A DNA stretch of 64,000 nt, from assembly GCA_036971475.1 (NCBI GenBank), contig JBAIZL010000008.1, positions 32,833,212 through 32,897,211 on the forward strand, written 5' to 3'. A program made the position numbers and the translations under genes. Below the pieces are notes generated by a model, which saw only the letters and a program-made list of their open reading frames with translations, was not told the DNA's origin and did not search any database. How positions within the stretch are numbered: position 1 is the first letter of the stretch; each line of letters starts with the position of its first letter. Below are positions 10,561-24,900 of the stretch, piece by piece. The DNA is from Prosapia bicincta (lineage: Eukaryota > Arthropoda > Insecta > Hemiptera > Cercopidae).

Positions 10561-11030
10561 ACTCTAAGTAATATAAGTTTAATTTTACTGTTTTGTCAAA
10601 AGTTTTGTTGAACATCATGAATCATAAAATCCACATGATAAATAATTATGTACTTTGTAGTTTCACTTATTGCTAATTAAGTAATACATTTATAACATTT
10701 TAAAACCATTTTTGTAGATTTACTTTTTTTTGAAAATAATATATAGAATGTCAGTAAAAAAGTATTTTTAAAATGTAATGTGAATTTATCAATTTAGATC
10801 ATTTTTGTTATTTTCAAGTATAAGCATGTTAACAATTTACTACAGTACAATGGTTTTTCTCAACTTACTATTGTACATATTTTTAGCCAATTGCCTCCAT
10901 TTATAAGTTATGCTCATTACTAAACTTACAATCTCTTTTTTATATACCTTCAGTTAAATATTTTTATCAATATCACATTTAAATATTTCAATAAAAATAA
11001 CCTGGTGATTTAGAAATAATGTTTATTTCA
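10561..11030. other. Intron spacer, nothing recognised
   Basis: AT-rich sequence between the LINE remnant and the 136-bp satellite. No feature supported. Confidence 0.5.
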
Positions 11031-14000
11031 AAATGTCTCTGTATAGTCGAGCACAATGTTATATAGCTTAGTTACAACATAACTAAGAAGGATCTGATTA
11101 GTAACAATCTCATGTTAAACTTTGCTAAGAAATGCTAGAAACCATTTTGCATTAGCTTACATAACAAAATGTCTCTGTATAGTCGAGCACAATGTTATAT
11201 AGCTTAGTTACAACATAACTAAGAAGGATCTGATTAGTAACAATCTCATGTTAAACTTTGCTAAGTAATGCTAGAAACCATTTTGCATTAGCTTACATAA
11301 CAAAATGTCTCTGTATAGTCGAGCACAATGTTATATAGCTTAGTTACAACATAACTAAGAAGGATCTGATTAGTAACAATCTCATGTTAAACTTTGCTAA
11401 GAAATGCTAGAAACCATTTTGCATTAGCTTACATAACAAAATGTCTCTGTATAGTCGAGCACAATGTTATATAGCTTAGTTACAACATAACAAAGAAGGA
11501 TCTGATTAGTAACAATCTCATGTTAAACGTTGCTAAGAAATGCTAGAAACCATTTTGCATTAGCTTACATAACAAAATGTCTCTGTATAGTCGAGCACAA
11601 TGTTATATAGCTTAGTTACAACATAACTAAGAAGGATCTGATTAGTAACAATCTCATGTTAAACTTTGCTAAGAAATGCTAGAAACCATTTTGCATTAGC
11701 TTACATAACAAAATGTCTCTGTATAGTCGAGCACAATGTTATATAGCTTAGTTACAACATAACTGAGAAGGATCTGATTAGTAACAGTCTCATGTTAAAC
11801 TTTGCTAAGTAATGCTAGAAACCATTTTGCATTAGCTTACATAACAAAATGTCTCTGTATAGTCGAGCACAATGTTATATAGCTTAGTTACAACGTAAGG
11901 ATCTGATTAGTAACAATCTCATGTTAAACTTTGCTAAGTAATGCTAGAAACCATTTTGCATTAGCTTACATAACAAAATGTCTCTGTATAGTCGAGCACA
12001 ATGTTATATAGCTTAGTTACAACATAACAAAGAAGGATCTGATTAGTAACAATCTCATGTTAAACTTTGCTAAGAAATGCTAGAAACCATTTTGCATTAG
12101 CTTACATAACAAAATGTCTCTGTATAGTCGAGCACAATGTTATATAGCTTAGTTACAACGTAACTAAGAAGGATCTGATTAGTAACAATCTCATGTTAAA
12201 CTTTGCTAAGAAATGCTAGAAACCATTTTGCATTAGCTTACATAACAAAATGTCTCTGTATAGTCGAGCACAATGTTATATAGCTTAGTTACAACGTAAG
12301 GATCTGATTAGTAACAATCTCATGTTAAACGTTGCTAAGAAATGCTAGAAACCATTTTGCATTAGCTTACATAACAAAATGTCTCTGTATAGTCGAGCAC
12401 AATGTTATATAGCTTAGTTACAACGTAACTAAGAAGGATCTGATTAGTAACAATCTCATGTTAAACTTTGCTAAGAAATGCTAGAAACCATTTTGCATTA
12501 GCTTACATAACAAAATGTCTCTGTATAGTCGAGCACAATGTTATATAGCTTAGTTACAACGTAAGGATCTGATTAGTAACAATCTCATGTTAAACGTTGC
12601 TAAGAAATGCTAGAAACCATTTTGCATTAGCTTACATAACAAAATGTCTCTGTATAGTCGAGCACAATGTTATATAGCTTAGTTACAACATAACAAAGAA
12701 GGATCTGATTAGTAACAATCTCATGTTAAACTTTGCTAAGAAATGCTAGAAACCATTTTGCATTAGCTTACATAACAAAATGTCTCTGTATAGTCGAGCA
12801 CAATGTTATATAGCTTAGTTACAACGTAACTAAGAAGGATCTGATTAGTAACAATCTCATGTTAAACTTTGCTAAGAAATGCTAGAAACCATTTTGCATT
12901 AGCTTACATAACAAAATGTCTCTGTATAGTCGAGCACAATGTTATATAGCTTAGTTACAACATAACTAAGAAGGATCTGATTAGTAACAATCTCATGTTA
13001 AACTTTGCTAAGAAATGCTAGAAACCATTTTGCATTAGCTTACATAACAAAATGTCTCTGTATAGTCGAGCACAATGTTATATAGCTTAGTTACAACATA
13101 ACAAAGAAGGATCTGATTAGTAACAATCTCATGTTAAACTTTGCTAAGAAATGCTAGAAACCATTTTGCATTAGCTTACATAACAAAATGTCTCTGTATA
13201 GTCGAGCACAATGTTATATAGCTTAGTTACAACGTAACTAAGAAGGATCTGATTAGTAACAATCTCATGTTAAACTTTGCTAAGAAATGCTAGAAACCAT
13301 TTTGCATTAGCTTACATAACAAAATGTCTCTGTATAGTCGAGCACAATGTTATATAGCTTAGTTACAACGTAACTAAGAAGGATCTGATTAGTAACAATC
13401 TCATGTTAAACTTTGCTAAGAAATGCTAGAAACCATTTTGCATTAGCTTACATAACAAAATGTCTCTGTATAGTCGAGCACAATGTTATATAGCTTAGTT
13501 ACAACGTAAGGATCTGATTAGTAACAATCTCATGTTAAACTTTGCTAAGAAATGCTAGAAACCATTTTGCATTAGCTTACATAACAAAATGTCTCTGTAT
13601 AGTCGAGCACAATGTTATATAGCTTAGTTACAACGTAACTAAGAAGGATCTGATTAGTAACAATCTCATGTTAAACTTTGCTAAGAAATGCTAGAAACCA
13701 TTTTGCATTAGCTTACATAACAAAATGTCTCTGTATAGTCGAGCACAATGTTATATAGCTTAGTTACAACGTAAGGATCTGATTAGTAACAATCTCATGT
13801 TAAACTTTGCTAAGAAATGCTAGAAACCATTTTGCATTAGCTTACATAACAAAATGTCTCTGTATAGTCGAGCACAATGTTATATAGCTTAGTTACAACG
13901 TAACTAAGAAGGATCTGATTAGTAACAATCTCATGTTAAACTTTGCTAAGAAATGCTAGAAACCATTTTGCATTAGCTTACATAACAAAATGTCTCTGTA

Positions 14001-17000
14001 TAGTCGAGCACAATGTTATATAGCTTAGTTACAACGTAACTAAGAAGGATCTGATTAGTAACAATCTCATGTTAAACTTTGCTAAGAAATGCTAGAAACC
14101 ATTTTGCATTAGCTTACATAACAAAATGTCTCTGTATAGTCGAGCACAATGTTATATAGCTTAGTTACAACGTAACTAAGAAGGATCTGATTAGTAACAA
14201 TCTCATGTTAAACTTTGCTAAGAAATGCTAGAAACCATTTTGCATTAGCTTACATAACAAAATGTCTCTGTATAGTCGAGCACAATGTTATATAGCTTAG
14301 TTACAACGTAAGGATCTGATTAGTAACAATCTCATGTTAAACTTTGCTAAGAAATGCTAGAAACCATTTTGCATTAGCTTACATAACAAAATGTCTCTGT
14401 ATAGTCGAGCACAATGTTATATAGCTTAGTTACAACATAACTAAGAAGGATCTGATTAGTAACAATCTCATGTTAAACTTTGCTAAGAAATGCTAGAAAC
14501 CATTTTGCATTAGCTTACATAACAAAATGTCTCTGTATAGTCGAGCACAATGTTATATAGCTTAGTTACAACGTAACTAAGAAGGATCTGATTAGTAACA
14601 ATCTCATGTTAAACTTTGCTAAGTAATGCTAGAAACCATTTTGCATTAGCTTACATAACAAAATGTCTCTGTATAGTCGAGCACAATGTTATATAGCTTA
14701 GTTACAACGTAACTAAGAAGGATCTGATTAGTAACAATCTCATGTTAAACTTTGCTAAGAAATGCTAGAAACCATTTTGCATTAGCTTACATAACAAAAT
14801 GTCTCTGTATAGTCGAGCACAATGTTATATAGCTTAGTTACAACGTAAGGATCTGATTAGTAACAATCTCATGTTAAACTTTGCTAAGTAATGCTAGAAA
14901 CCATTTTGCATTAGCTTACATAACAAAATGTCTCTGTATAGTCGAGCACAATGTTATATAGCTTAGTTACAACGTAACTAAGAAGGATCTGATTAGTAAC
15001 AATCTCATGTTAAACTTTGCTAAGAAATGCTAGAAACCATTTTGCATTAGCTTACATAACAAAATGTCTCTGTATAGTCGAGCACAATGTTATATAGCTT
15101 AGTTACAACGTAACTAAGAAGGATCTGATTAGTAACAATCTCATGTTAAACTTTGCTAAGTAATGCTAGAAACCATTTTGCATTAGCTTACATAACAAAA
15201 TGTCTCTGTATAGTCGAGCACAATGTTATATAGCTTAGTTACAACATAACTAAGAAGGATCTGATTAGTAACAATCTCATGTTAAACTTTGCTAAGAAAT
15301 GCTAGAAACCATTTTGCATTAGCTTACATAACAAAATGTCTCTGTATAGTCGAGCACAATGTTATATAGCTTAGTTACAACGTAACTAAGAAGGATCTGA
15401 TTAGTAACAATCTCATGTTAAACTTTGCTAAGAAATGCTAGAAACCATTTTGCATTAGCTTACATAACAAAATGTCTCTGTATAGTCGAGCACAATGTTA
15501 TATAGCTTAGTTACAACGTAACTAAGAAGGATCTGATTAGTAACAATCTCATGTTAAACTTTGCTAAGAAATGCTAGAAACCATTTTGCATTAGCTTACA
15601 TAACAAAATGTCTCTGTATAGTCGAGCACAATGTTATATAGCTTAGTTACAACGTAAGGATCTGATTAGTAACAATCTCATGTTAAACTTTGCTAAGAAA
15701 TGCTAGAAACCATTTTGCATTAGCTTACATAACAAAATGTCTCTGTATAGTCGAGCACAATGTTATATAGCTTAGTTACAACGTAACTAAGAAGGATCTG
15801 ATTAGTAACAATCTCATGTTAAACTTTGCTAAGAAATGCTAGAAACCATTTTGCATTAGCTTACATAACAAAATGTCTCTGTATAGTCGAGCACAATGTT
15901 ATATAGCTTAGTTACAACGTAAGGATCTGATTAGTAACAATCTCATGTTAAACTTTGCTAAGAAATGCTAGAAACCATTTTGCATTAGCTTACATAACAA
16001 AATGTCTCTGTATAGTCGAGCACAATGTTATATAGCTTAGTTACAACGTAACTAAGAAGGATCTGATTAGTAACAATCTCATGTTAAACTTTGCTAAGAA
16101 ATGCTAGAAACCATTTTGCATTAGCTTACATAACAAAATGTCTCTGTATAGTCGAGCACAATGTTATATAGCTTAGTTACAACGTAACTAAGAAGGATCT
16201 GATTAGTAACAATCTCATGTTAAACTTTGCTAAGAAATGCTAGAAACCATTTTGCATTAGCTTACATAACAAAATGTCTCTGTATAGTCGAGCACAATGT
16301 TATATAGCTTAGTTACAACGTAACTAAGAAGGATCTGATTAGTAACAATCTCATGTTAAACTTTGCTAAGAAATGCTAGAAACCATTTTGCATTAGCTTA
16401 CATAACAAAATGTCTCTGTATAGTCGAGCACAATGTTATATAGCTTAGTTACAACGTAAGGATCTGATTAGTAACAATCTCATGTTAAACTTTGCTAAGA
16501 AATGCTAGAAACCATTTTGCATTAGCTTACATAACAAAATGTCTCTGTATAGTCGAGCACAATGTTATATAGCTTAGTTACAACATAACTAAGAAGGATC
16601 TGATTAGTAACAATCTCATGTTAAACTTTGCTAAGAAATGCTAGAAACCATTTTGCATTAGCTTACATAACAAAATGTCTCTGTATAGTCGAGCACAATG
16701 TTATATAGCTTAGTTACAACGTAAGGATCTGATTAGTAACAATCTCATGTTAAACGTTGCTAAGAAATGCTAGAAACCATTTTGCATTAGCTTACATAAC
16801 AAAATGTCTCTGTATAGTCGAGCACAATGTTATATAGCTTAGTTACAACGTAAGGATCTGATTAGTAACAATCTCATGTTAAACTTTGCTAAGTAATGCT
16901 AGAAACCATTTTGCATTAGCTTACATAACAAAATGTCTCTGTATAGTCGAGCACAATGTTATATAGCTTAGTTACAACGTAAGGATCTGATTAGTAACAA

Positions 17001-19617
17001 TCTCATGTTAAACGTTGCTAAGAAATGCTAGAAACCATTTTGCATTAGCTTACATAACAAAATGTCTCTGTATAGTCGAGCACAATGTTATATAGCTTAG
17101 TTACAACGTAAGGATCTGATTAGTAACAATCTCATGTTAAACTTTGCTAAGTAATGCTAGAAACCATTTTGCATTAGCTTACATAACAAAATGTCTCTGT
17201 ATAGTCGAGCACAATGTTATATAGCTTAGTTACAACGTAAGGATCTGATTAGTAACAATCTCATGTTAAACTTTGCTAAGAAATGCTAGAAACCATTTTG
17301 CATTAGCTTACATAACAAAATGTCTCTGTATAGTCGAGCACAATGTTATATAGCTTAGTTACAACATAACTAAGAAGGATCTGATTAGTAACAATCTCAT
17401 GTTAAACTTTGCTAAGAAATGCTAGAAACCATTTTGCATTAGCTTACATAACAAAATGTCTCTGTATAGTCGAGCACAATGTTATATAGCTTAGTTACAA
17501 CATAACAAAGAAGGATCTGATTAGTAACAATCTCATGTTAAACTTTGCTAAGAAATGCTAGAAACCATTTTGCATTAGCTTACATAACAAAATGTCTCTG
17601 TATAGTCGAGCACAATGTTATATAGCTTAGTTACAACATAACAAAGAAGGATCTGATTAGTAACAATCTCATGTTAAACTTTGCTAAGAAATGCTAGAAA
17701 CCATTTTGCATTAGCTTACATAACAAAATGTCTCTGTATAGTCGAGCACAATGTTATATAGCTTAGTTACAACATAACAAAGAAGGATCTGATTAGTAAC
17801 AATCTCATGTTAAACTTTGCTAAGTAATGCTAGAAACCATTTTGCATTAGCTTACATAACAAAATGTCTCTGTATAGTCGAGCACAATGTTATATAGCTT
17901 AGTTACAACATAACAAAGAAGGATCTGATTAGTAACAATCTCATGTTAAACTTTGCTAAGAAATGCTAGAAACCATTTTGCATTAGCTTACATAACAAAA
18001 TGTCTCTGTATAGTCGAGCACAATGTTATATAGCTTAGTTACAACGTAAGGATCTGATTAGTAACAATCTCATGTTAAACTTTGCTAAGTAATGCTAGAA
18101 ACCATTTTGCATTAGCTTACATAACAAAATGTCTCTGTATAGTCGAGCACAATGTTATATAGCTTAGTTACAACATAACTAAGAAGGATCTGATTAGTAA
18201 CAGTCTCATGTTAAACTTTGCTAAGTAATGCTAGAAACCATTTTGCATTAGCTTACATAACAAAATGTCTCTGTATAGTCGAGCACAATGTTATATAGCT
18301 TAGTTACAACGTAAGGATCTGATTAGTAACAATCTCATGTTAAACGTTGCTAAGAAATGCTAGAAACCATTTTGCATTAGCTTACATAACAAAATGTCTC
18401 TGTATAGTCGAGCACAATGTTATATAGCTTAGTTACAACATAACTAAGAAGGATCTGATTAGTAACAATCTCATGTTAAACTTTGCTAAGAAATGCTAGA
18501 AACCATTTTGCATTAGCTTACATAACAAAATGTCTCTGTATAGTCGAGCACAATGTTATATAGCTTAGTTACAACGTAACTAAGAAGGATCTGATTAGTA
18601 ACAATCTCATGTTAAACTTTGCTAAGAAATGCTAGAAACCATTTTGCATTAGCTTACATAACAAAATGTCTCTGTATAGTCGAGCACAATGTTATATAGC
18701 TTAGTTACAACGTAACTAAGAAGGATCTGATTAGTAACAATCTCATGTTAAACTTTGCTAAGAAATGCTAGAAACCATTTTGCATTAGCTTACATAACAA
18801 AATGTCTCTGTATAGTCGAGCACAATGTTATATAGCTTAGTTACAACGTAACTAAGAAGGATCTGATTAGTAACAATCTCATGTTAAACTTTGCTAAGAA
18901 ATGCTAGAAACCATTTTGCATTAGCTTACATAACAAAATGTCTCTGTATAGTCGAGCACAATGTTATATAGCTTAGTTACAACGTAACTAAGAAGGATCT
19001 GATTAGTAACAATCTCATGTTAAACTTTGCTAAGAAATGCTAGAAACCATTTTGCATTAGCTTACATAACAAATTGTCTCTGTATAGTCGAGCACAATGT
19101 TATATAGCTTAGTTACAACGTAACTAAGAAGGATCTGATTAGTAACAATCTCATGTTAAACTTTGCTAAGAAATGCTAGAAACCATTTTGCATTAGCTTA
19201 CATAACAAAATGTCTCTGTATAGTCGAGCACAATGTTATATAGCTTAGTTACAACGTTACTAAGAAGGATCTGATTAGTAACAATCTCATGTTAAACTTT
19301 GCTAAGAAATGCTAGAAACCATTTTGCATTAGCTTACATAACAAAATGTCTCTGTATAGTCGAGCACAATGTTATATAGCTTAGTTACAACGTAACTAAG
19401 AAGGATCTGATTAGTAACAATCTCATGTTAAACTTTGCTAAGAAATGCTAGAAACCATTTTGCATTAGCTTACATAACAAAATGTCTCTGTATAGTCGAG
19501 CACAATGTTATATAGCTTAGTTACAACGTAACTAAGAAGGATCTGATTAGTAACAATCTCATGTTAAACTTTGCTAAGAAATGCTAGAAACCATTTTGCA
19601 TTAGCTTACATAACAAA
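11031..19617. repeat. 136-bp satellite array, about 64 copies
   Basis: Head-to-tail units beginning AAATGTCTCTGTATAGTCGA, with a measured period of 136 bp between the first copies (11031, 11167, 11303). A frequent variant lacks seven bases (CTAAGAA) and is 129 bp long. Units are nearly identical. Common differences are CATAAC or CGTAAC, AAGAAATG or AAGTAATG, and AACTTTG or AACGTTG. Each full unit contains CTTAGTTA-CAACA-TAACTAAG, a perfect 8-bp inverted repeat. The array has no ORFs and lies in the intron between the exons at 9323 and 20452. Confidence 0.97.
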
Positions 19618-19829
19618 TTGTGTCAGAAATATAAACTTTAAAGGAGAAATTGAGTTTAGAATTTTATAAAAATACTACAAAATCTATATGAAGTCTATTA
19701 TCACATTAGGTGATGGATGCAAGTTTAGGCCAGAAATCACTTTAGCTTGTGGGAGTTATTAGAGTTTTAGTTGATTCTTTGACTGCTGCAGTTAAAGAAT
19801 ACTGTGTATTCATCCTTCTACTAAAATAG

Positions 19830-20000
19830 TAATTATTGCATAACTGAGTGAATACTTTTGAACTTACTTGCTGGCGTGTTTCGAAATAATCATACTACGA
19901 GTAGCGGATCAGCTTCATCAATGTAATAATTATGTATGCAATAAATAACTAAATACTTAGTTATGTAATAATTACTTATAATTTAACTAGTAAGTTCAAG
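19830..20000. repeat. Small foldback repeat
   Basis: ATTATTGCATAACTGAGTGA near 19832 is matched in inverted form by ACTTAGTTATGTAATAATTA near 19954. A related sequence (CATAACTAAGTGAATACTTA, then GGTTTCAAAAC) is at ~62550-62605. The middle contains GTTTCGAAAT and a CTAC-TC-GTAG hairpin on the minus strand, similar in flavour to PLE tails. I cannot place it in a named family. Confidence 0.45.
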
Positions 20001-20102
20001 ATAATTCCAAAAAAAGCAACTTGAGTAAAAGATGTGTTAATTTATTGAAGCAGAAGCACAAATCATGTTCTTATTTCCCACTACCAGGAGAGACTTTTGT
20101 TC

Positions 20103-20430
20103 CTTTCTATAATACAAAAGACTATAATTATTGTTAACATATTCCTATCACAGTTTAACCTTACTGAAACACTGTGACAAGAGAGCTTTCTATAATACAA
20201 AAGACTATAATTATTGTTAACATATTCTTATCACAGTTTAACCTTACTGAAACACTGTGACAAGAGATTTTTCGATAATACAAAAGACTATAATTATTGT
20301 TAACATATTCTTATCACAGTTTAACCTTACTGAAACACTGTGACAAGAGATTTTTCGATAATACAAAAGACTATAATTATTGTTAACATATTCTTATCAC
20401 AGTTTAACCTTACTGAAACACTGTGACAAG
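20103..20430. repeat. 83-bp tandem repeat, four copies
   Basis: The period is 83 bp (AATACAAAAG starts at 20111, 20194, 20277 and 20360). Each unit has the imperfect inverted pair CACAGTTT and AACACTGTG. The last copy ends about 20 bases before the acceptor of the 20452 exon, so the repeat provides the branch-point region. CTTACTGA and CTGTGAC in each unit resemble branch-point sequences. Confidence 0.9.
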
Positions 20431-20451
20431 TGAGTATTACTTCTGTTTCAG

Positions 20452-20736
20452 ATACACAGTAATCCCTTCAAATCAGATTCATATGTGGATTAATTCAATA
20501 GGTCTTTTGATGGCTGCTTTACCTGATTCCTATTGGTTAACTCTTCACGATCGATTAGTGGAAGTTATGTCTTGCCCTCAGTTGTCAAATTGGCCATATC
20601 GTAATACTCCGTTTCAGATGTTTAACTTTTCTGTAACACACAATTGTCTTCTGGAAAACAAGTTCTCTTACACATTAGCGACAGCTCATGCAATGTGGCA
20701 TCACGCTGGAGTTGGACAAATCGCTACAGTTCCACA
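20452..20736 (+). CDS. MED23: MED23 exon
   Basis: Acceptor CTGTTTCAG precedes 20452. The first base completes a Gly codon. The exon reads YTVIPSNQIHMWINSIGLLM, then AALPDSYWLTLHDRLVEVM, FQMFNFSVTHN and SYTLATAHAMWHHAGVGQIA, all conserved MED23 blocks. The donor is GTAAGTAA at 20737. The exon ends two bases into a Gln codon completed at 28798. An ORF-based call would start upstream at 20423, but that ATG lies in the intron. Confidence 0.94.
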
Positions 20737-21967
20737 GTAAGTAATCAGAGTTCTCGTTATAATTTAGTCCTTAATTTAATTCAGTGACATGATTTTACAA
20801 ACTTAGTAATAAGATATCTTTCATGTGCACTATTTCTAGTCAGAGTGGCCACCAACCGGAAAAAATCTGGTATTATACTGGAATTTTAATAATTCAGTTA
20901 CGTTTTTGGGAATTTTATGCATGTTATAAAATACTGTTTTTTAATTCATATTGTGACAGTGAATTTATGTTATAAATATTTTATTTATAATTTGGGTACA
21001 TAACGCAAATTAACCTCATCAGTTATCCAGTATTGTTATGATAAGGGCGGGTATGCTGATCCATGAACGTTTTATAGTGTGCTTTTAATTATTTAATTTG
21101 ATTATTTGTGTTGTTTGTATTGTTAATTTATTAGTATTAATAACTTAAATGTATATTGTAATGTTAATTTAGTTTTATATTATTTTTTATTAGAATTCTT
21201 TAGACGTAATTAGTTAATTCAGTTTATTTTACTTGTAGGCCTAAATGAGGACAATATAGTTGTCGAAACGTTGCTTAATTTTTAATAAATTAGGTATTCT
21301 TGACTTATGAATCAACCGTATTTTTATTCAACAAAATAATTTTTGTGAGAGTACATCTCATCTTGTAATAATCAATAGTTTTGTTAACCTGTTCCAAATA
21401 TTTAAAATATATATATTTGAAGTGGAAAATGTTGGCCGTGATGATGCCACAGGTCAAATTGCACCGCATGGTGTGAACACTGCATGTAACTTTTAACGCA
21501 AGTCTATCAAAAAACTATATAATAGGGCGCACTCAGAAGGAAACTGCAAAATAATATTTACAACTCAAACATGAGCAGCAATCCATCGCATCATTGGCAA
21601 ACCAATCAGTTTGTTTGTAATTGGGTATAGAAGTTCTTTATAGCCAGTAAATAAGGTACTTCCCAACCAGCAATAATATGGGATATCACCAGGTCTAAAT
21701 CATCCTCTTTGTAATACTTTTCTTCCCTATTCTTGCATAAAAAAACGATAATTTATAATTTAACATGTCAGAATCATTGTCAATAACAGCATATCTCACT
21801 CAAATGTAAAAACAAGCAAACAAAACATTAAACCTATTGCACAAAAACAAGCACGACACAATTAATAACATAACCTAGTAAATAACAAGCCTCGTTAAAA
21901 AAAAATTGTACCCACTGAAAAAGACAGGCAACATAGCTTTGACAGGTTGAGCACAACATTACTAACC
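20737..21967. other. MED23 intron with a PLE-tail-like sequence
   Basis: Mostly unremarkable AT-rich sequence. The only structured item I see is the hammerhead-like segment at 21236-21277. The region from ~20990 to 21320 may be the remainder of the element carrying it. Confidence 0.5.
21236..21277 (+). ncRNA. Hammerhead-like ribozyme fold, orphan
   Basis: Stem I UAGGC/GCUUA, core CUAAAUGA plus G, stem II GACAA-UAUAG-UUGUC, GAA, four-base palindrome ACGU, then one unpaired U before stem I closes. GTCGAAACGTTGC is typical of Penelope-like element tails. The core keeps C3, G8 and A9 but has one extra base and lacks G5, so it is probably decayed. No PLE coding sequence is adjacent. Confidence 0.45.
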
Positions 21968-24900
21968 TTCAACAGGAGCTGAGCACATCCTACAGACTTT
22001 ACCTACAGAACACATCCTACAGCCTCTACCTACAGAGCACATCCTACAGCCTTTACCTACAGAGCACATCCTACAGACTTTACCTACAGAACACATCCTA
22101 CAGCCTCTACATACAGAGCACATCCTACAGACTTTACCAACAGAGCACATCCTACAGCCTCTACCTACAGAGCACATCCTACAGCCTCTACCTACAGAGC
22201 ACATCCTACAGACTTTACCTACAGAGCACATCCTACAGCCTCTACCTACAGAGCACATCCTACAGCCTCTACCTACAGAGCACATCCTACAGCCTTTACC
22301 TACAGAGCACATCCTACAGCCTCTACCTACAGAGCACATCCTACAGCCTCTACCTACAGAGCACATCCTACAGCCTTTACCTACAGAGCACATCCTACAG
22401 CCTCTACCTACAGAGCACATCCTACAGCCTCTACCTACAGAGCACATCCTACAGACTTTACCAACAGAGCACATCCTACAGCCTCTACCTACAGAGCACA
22501 TCCTACAGCCTCTACCTACAGAGCACATCCTACAGACTTTACCTACAGAGCACATCCTACAGCCTCTACCTACAGAGCACATCCTACAGCCTCTACCTAC
22601 AGAGCACATCCTACAGCCTTTACCTACAGAGCACATCCTACAGCCTCTACCTACAGAGCACATCCTACAGCCTCTACCTACAGAGTACATCCTACAGCCT
22701 CTACCTACAGAGCACATCCTACAGCCTCTACCTACAGAGCACATCCTACAGCCTTTACCTACAGAGCACATCCTACAGACTTTACCTACAGAACACATCC
22801 TACAGCCTCTACCTACAGAGCACATCCTACAGACTTTACCAACAGAGCACATCCTACAGACTTTACCTACAGAACACATCCTACAGCCTCTACCTACAGA
22901 GCACATCCTACAGCCTTTACCTACAGAGCACATCCTACAGCCTCTACCTACAGAGCACATCCTACAGCCTTTACCTACAGAACACATCCTACAGCCTCTA
23001 CCTACAGAGCACATCCTACAGCCTTTACCTACAGAGCACATCCTACAGACTTTACCTACAGAACACATCCTACAGCCTCTACCTACAGAGCACATCCTAC
23101 AGCCTTTACCTACAGAACACATCCTACAGCCTTTACCTACAGCCTTTACCTACAGAGCACATCCTACAGCCATTACCTACAGAACACATCCTACAGCCTT
23201 TACCTACAGAGCACATCCTACAGCCTTTACCTACAGAGCACATCCTACAGCCATTACCTACAGTACACATCCTACAGACGTTACCAACAGAACACATCCT
23301 ACAGACTTTACCTACAGAACACATCCTACAGCCTCTACCTACAGAGCACATCCTACAGCCTTTACCTACAGAACACATCCTACAGCCTTTACCTACAGAG
23401 CACATGCTACAGACTTTACCTACAGAGCACATGCTACAGACTTTACCTACAGAACACATCCTACAGACTTTACCAACAGAGCACATCCTACAGACTTTAC
23501 CTACAGAACACATCCTACAGCCTCTACCTACAGAGCACATCCTACAGCCTTTACCTACAGAACACATCCTACAGCCTTTACCTACAGAGCACATCCTACA
23601 GACTTTACCAACAGAGCACATCCTACAGACTTTACCAACAGAGCAGATTCTACAGAGCACATCCTACAGACTTCACCTACAGAGCACATCCTACAGACTT
23701 TACCTACAGAGCACATCCTACAGCCTTTACCTACAGAGCACATCCTACAGATTTTACCTACAGAGCACATCCTACAGACTTTACCAACAGAGCACATCCA
23801 ACAGACTTTACCTATAGAGCACAACGTACAGACCATACCAACAGAGCACATCCTACAGACTTTACCTACAGAGCACATGCTACAGACTTTACCAACAGAG
23901 CACATCCTACAGACTTTACCAACAGAGCACATCCTACAGCCTTTACCTACAGAGCACATCCTACAGACTTTACCAACAGAGCACATCCTACAGACTTTAC
24001 CAACAGAGCACATCCTACAGACTTTACCTACAGAGCACATCCTACGGACTCTACCAACAGAGCACATCTTACAGCCTTTACCAATAGAGCACATCCTACA
24101 GACTTTACCTACAGAGCACATCCTATAGACTTCACCTACAGAGCACATCCTACAGACTTTACCTACAGAGCACATCCTTCACACTTTACCAACAGAGCAC
24201 ATCCTACAGACTTTACCAACAGAGCACATCCTACAACCTTTACCTACAGAGCACATCCTACAGACTTTACCAACAGAGCACATCCTACAGAATTTACCTA
24301 CAGAACACATCCTACAGACTTTATCTACAGAGCACATCCTACAGACTTTACCAACAGAGCACATCCTACAGACTTTACCGACAGAGCACATCCTACAGAC
24401 TTTACCTACAGAGCACATCCTACATACTTTACCGACAGTGCACATCCTACAGACTTTACCAACAGAGCACATCCTACAGACTTTACCAACAGAACACATC
24501 CTACAGACTATACCAACAGAGCACATCCTACAGACTTTACCAACAGAGCACATTCTACAGACTTTACCTACAGAGCACATCCTATAGACTTCACCTACAG
24601 AGCACATCCTACAGACTTTACCTACAGAGCACATCCTTCACACTTTACCATCAGAGCACATCCTACAGACTTTACCAACAGAGCACATCCTACAACCTTT
24701 ACCTACAGAGCACATCCTACAGACTTTACCAACAGAGCACATCCTACAGAATTTACCTACAGAGCACATCCTACAGCCTTTACCTATGGAGCACATACTA
24801 CAGCCTTTACCTACAGAGAGCACATTCTACAGACTTTACCAACAGAGCAGATTCTACAGAGCACATCCTACAGACTTCACCTACAGAGCACATCCTACAG

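Noticed and set aside
19860..19930. Possible further hammerhead-like fold on minus (TTGATGA ... CGAAACACGCC)
   Set aside because: The core and GAA are present, but stem II pairs poorly and stem III is not a short palindrome. Kept only as a foldback repeat.
20423..20740. ORF starting 29 bases before the MED23 exon
   Set aside because: The upstream codons are intronic. The acceptor at 20450-20451 and the frame from the preceding exon define the true start.
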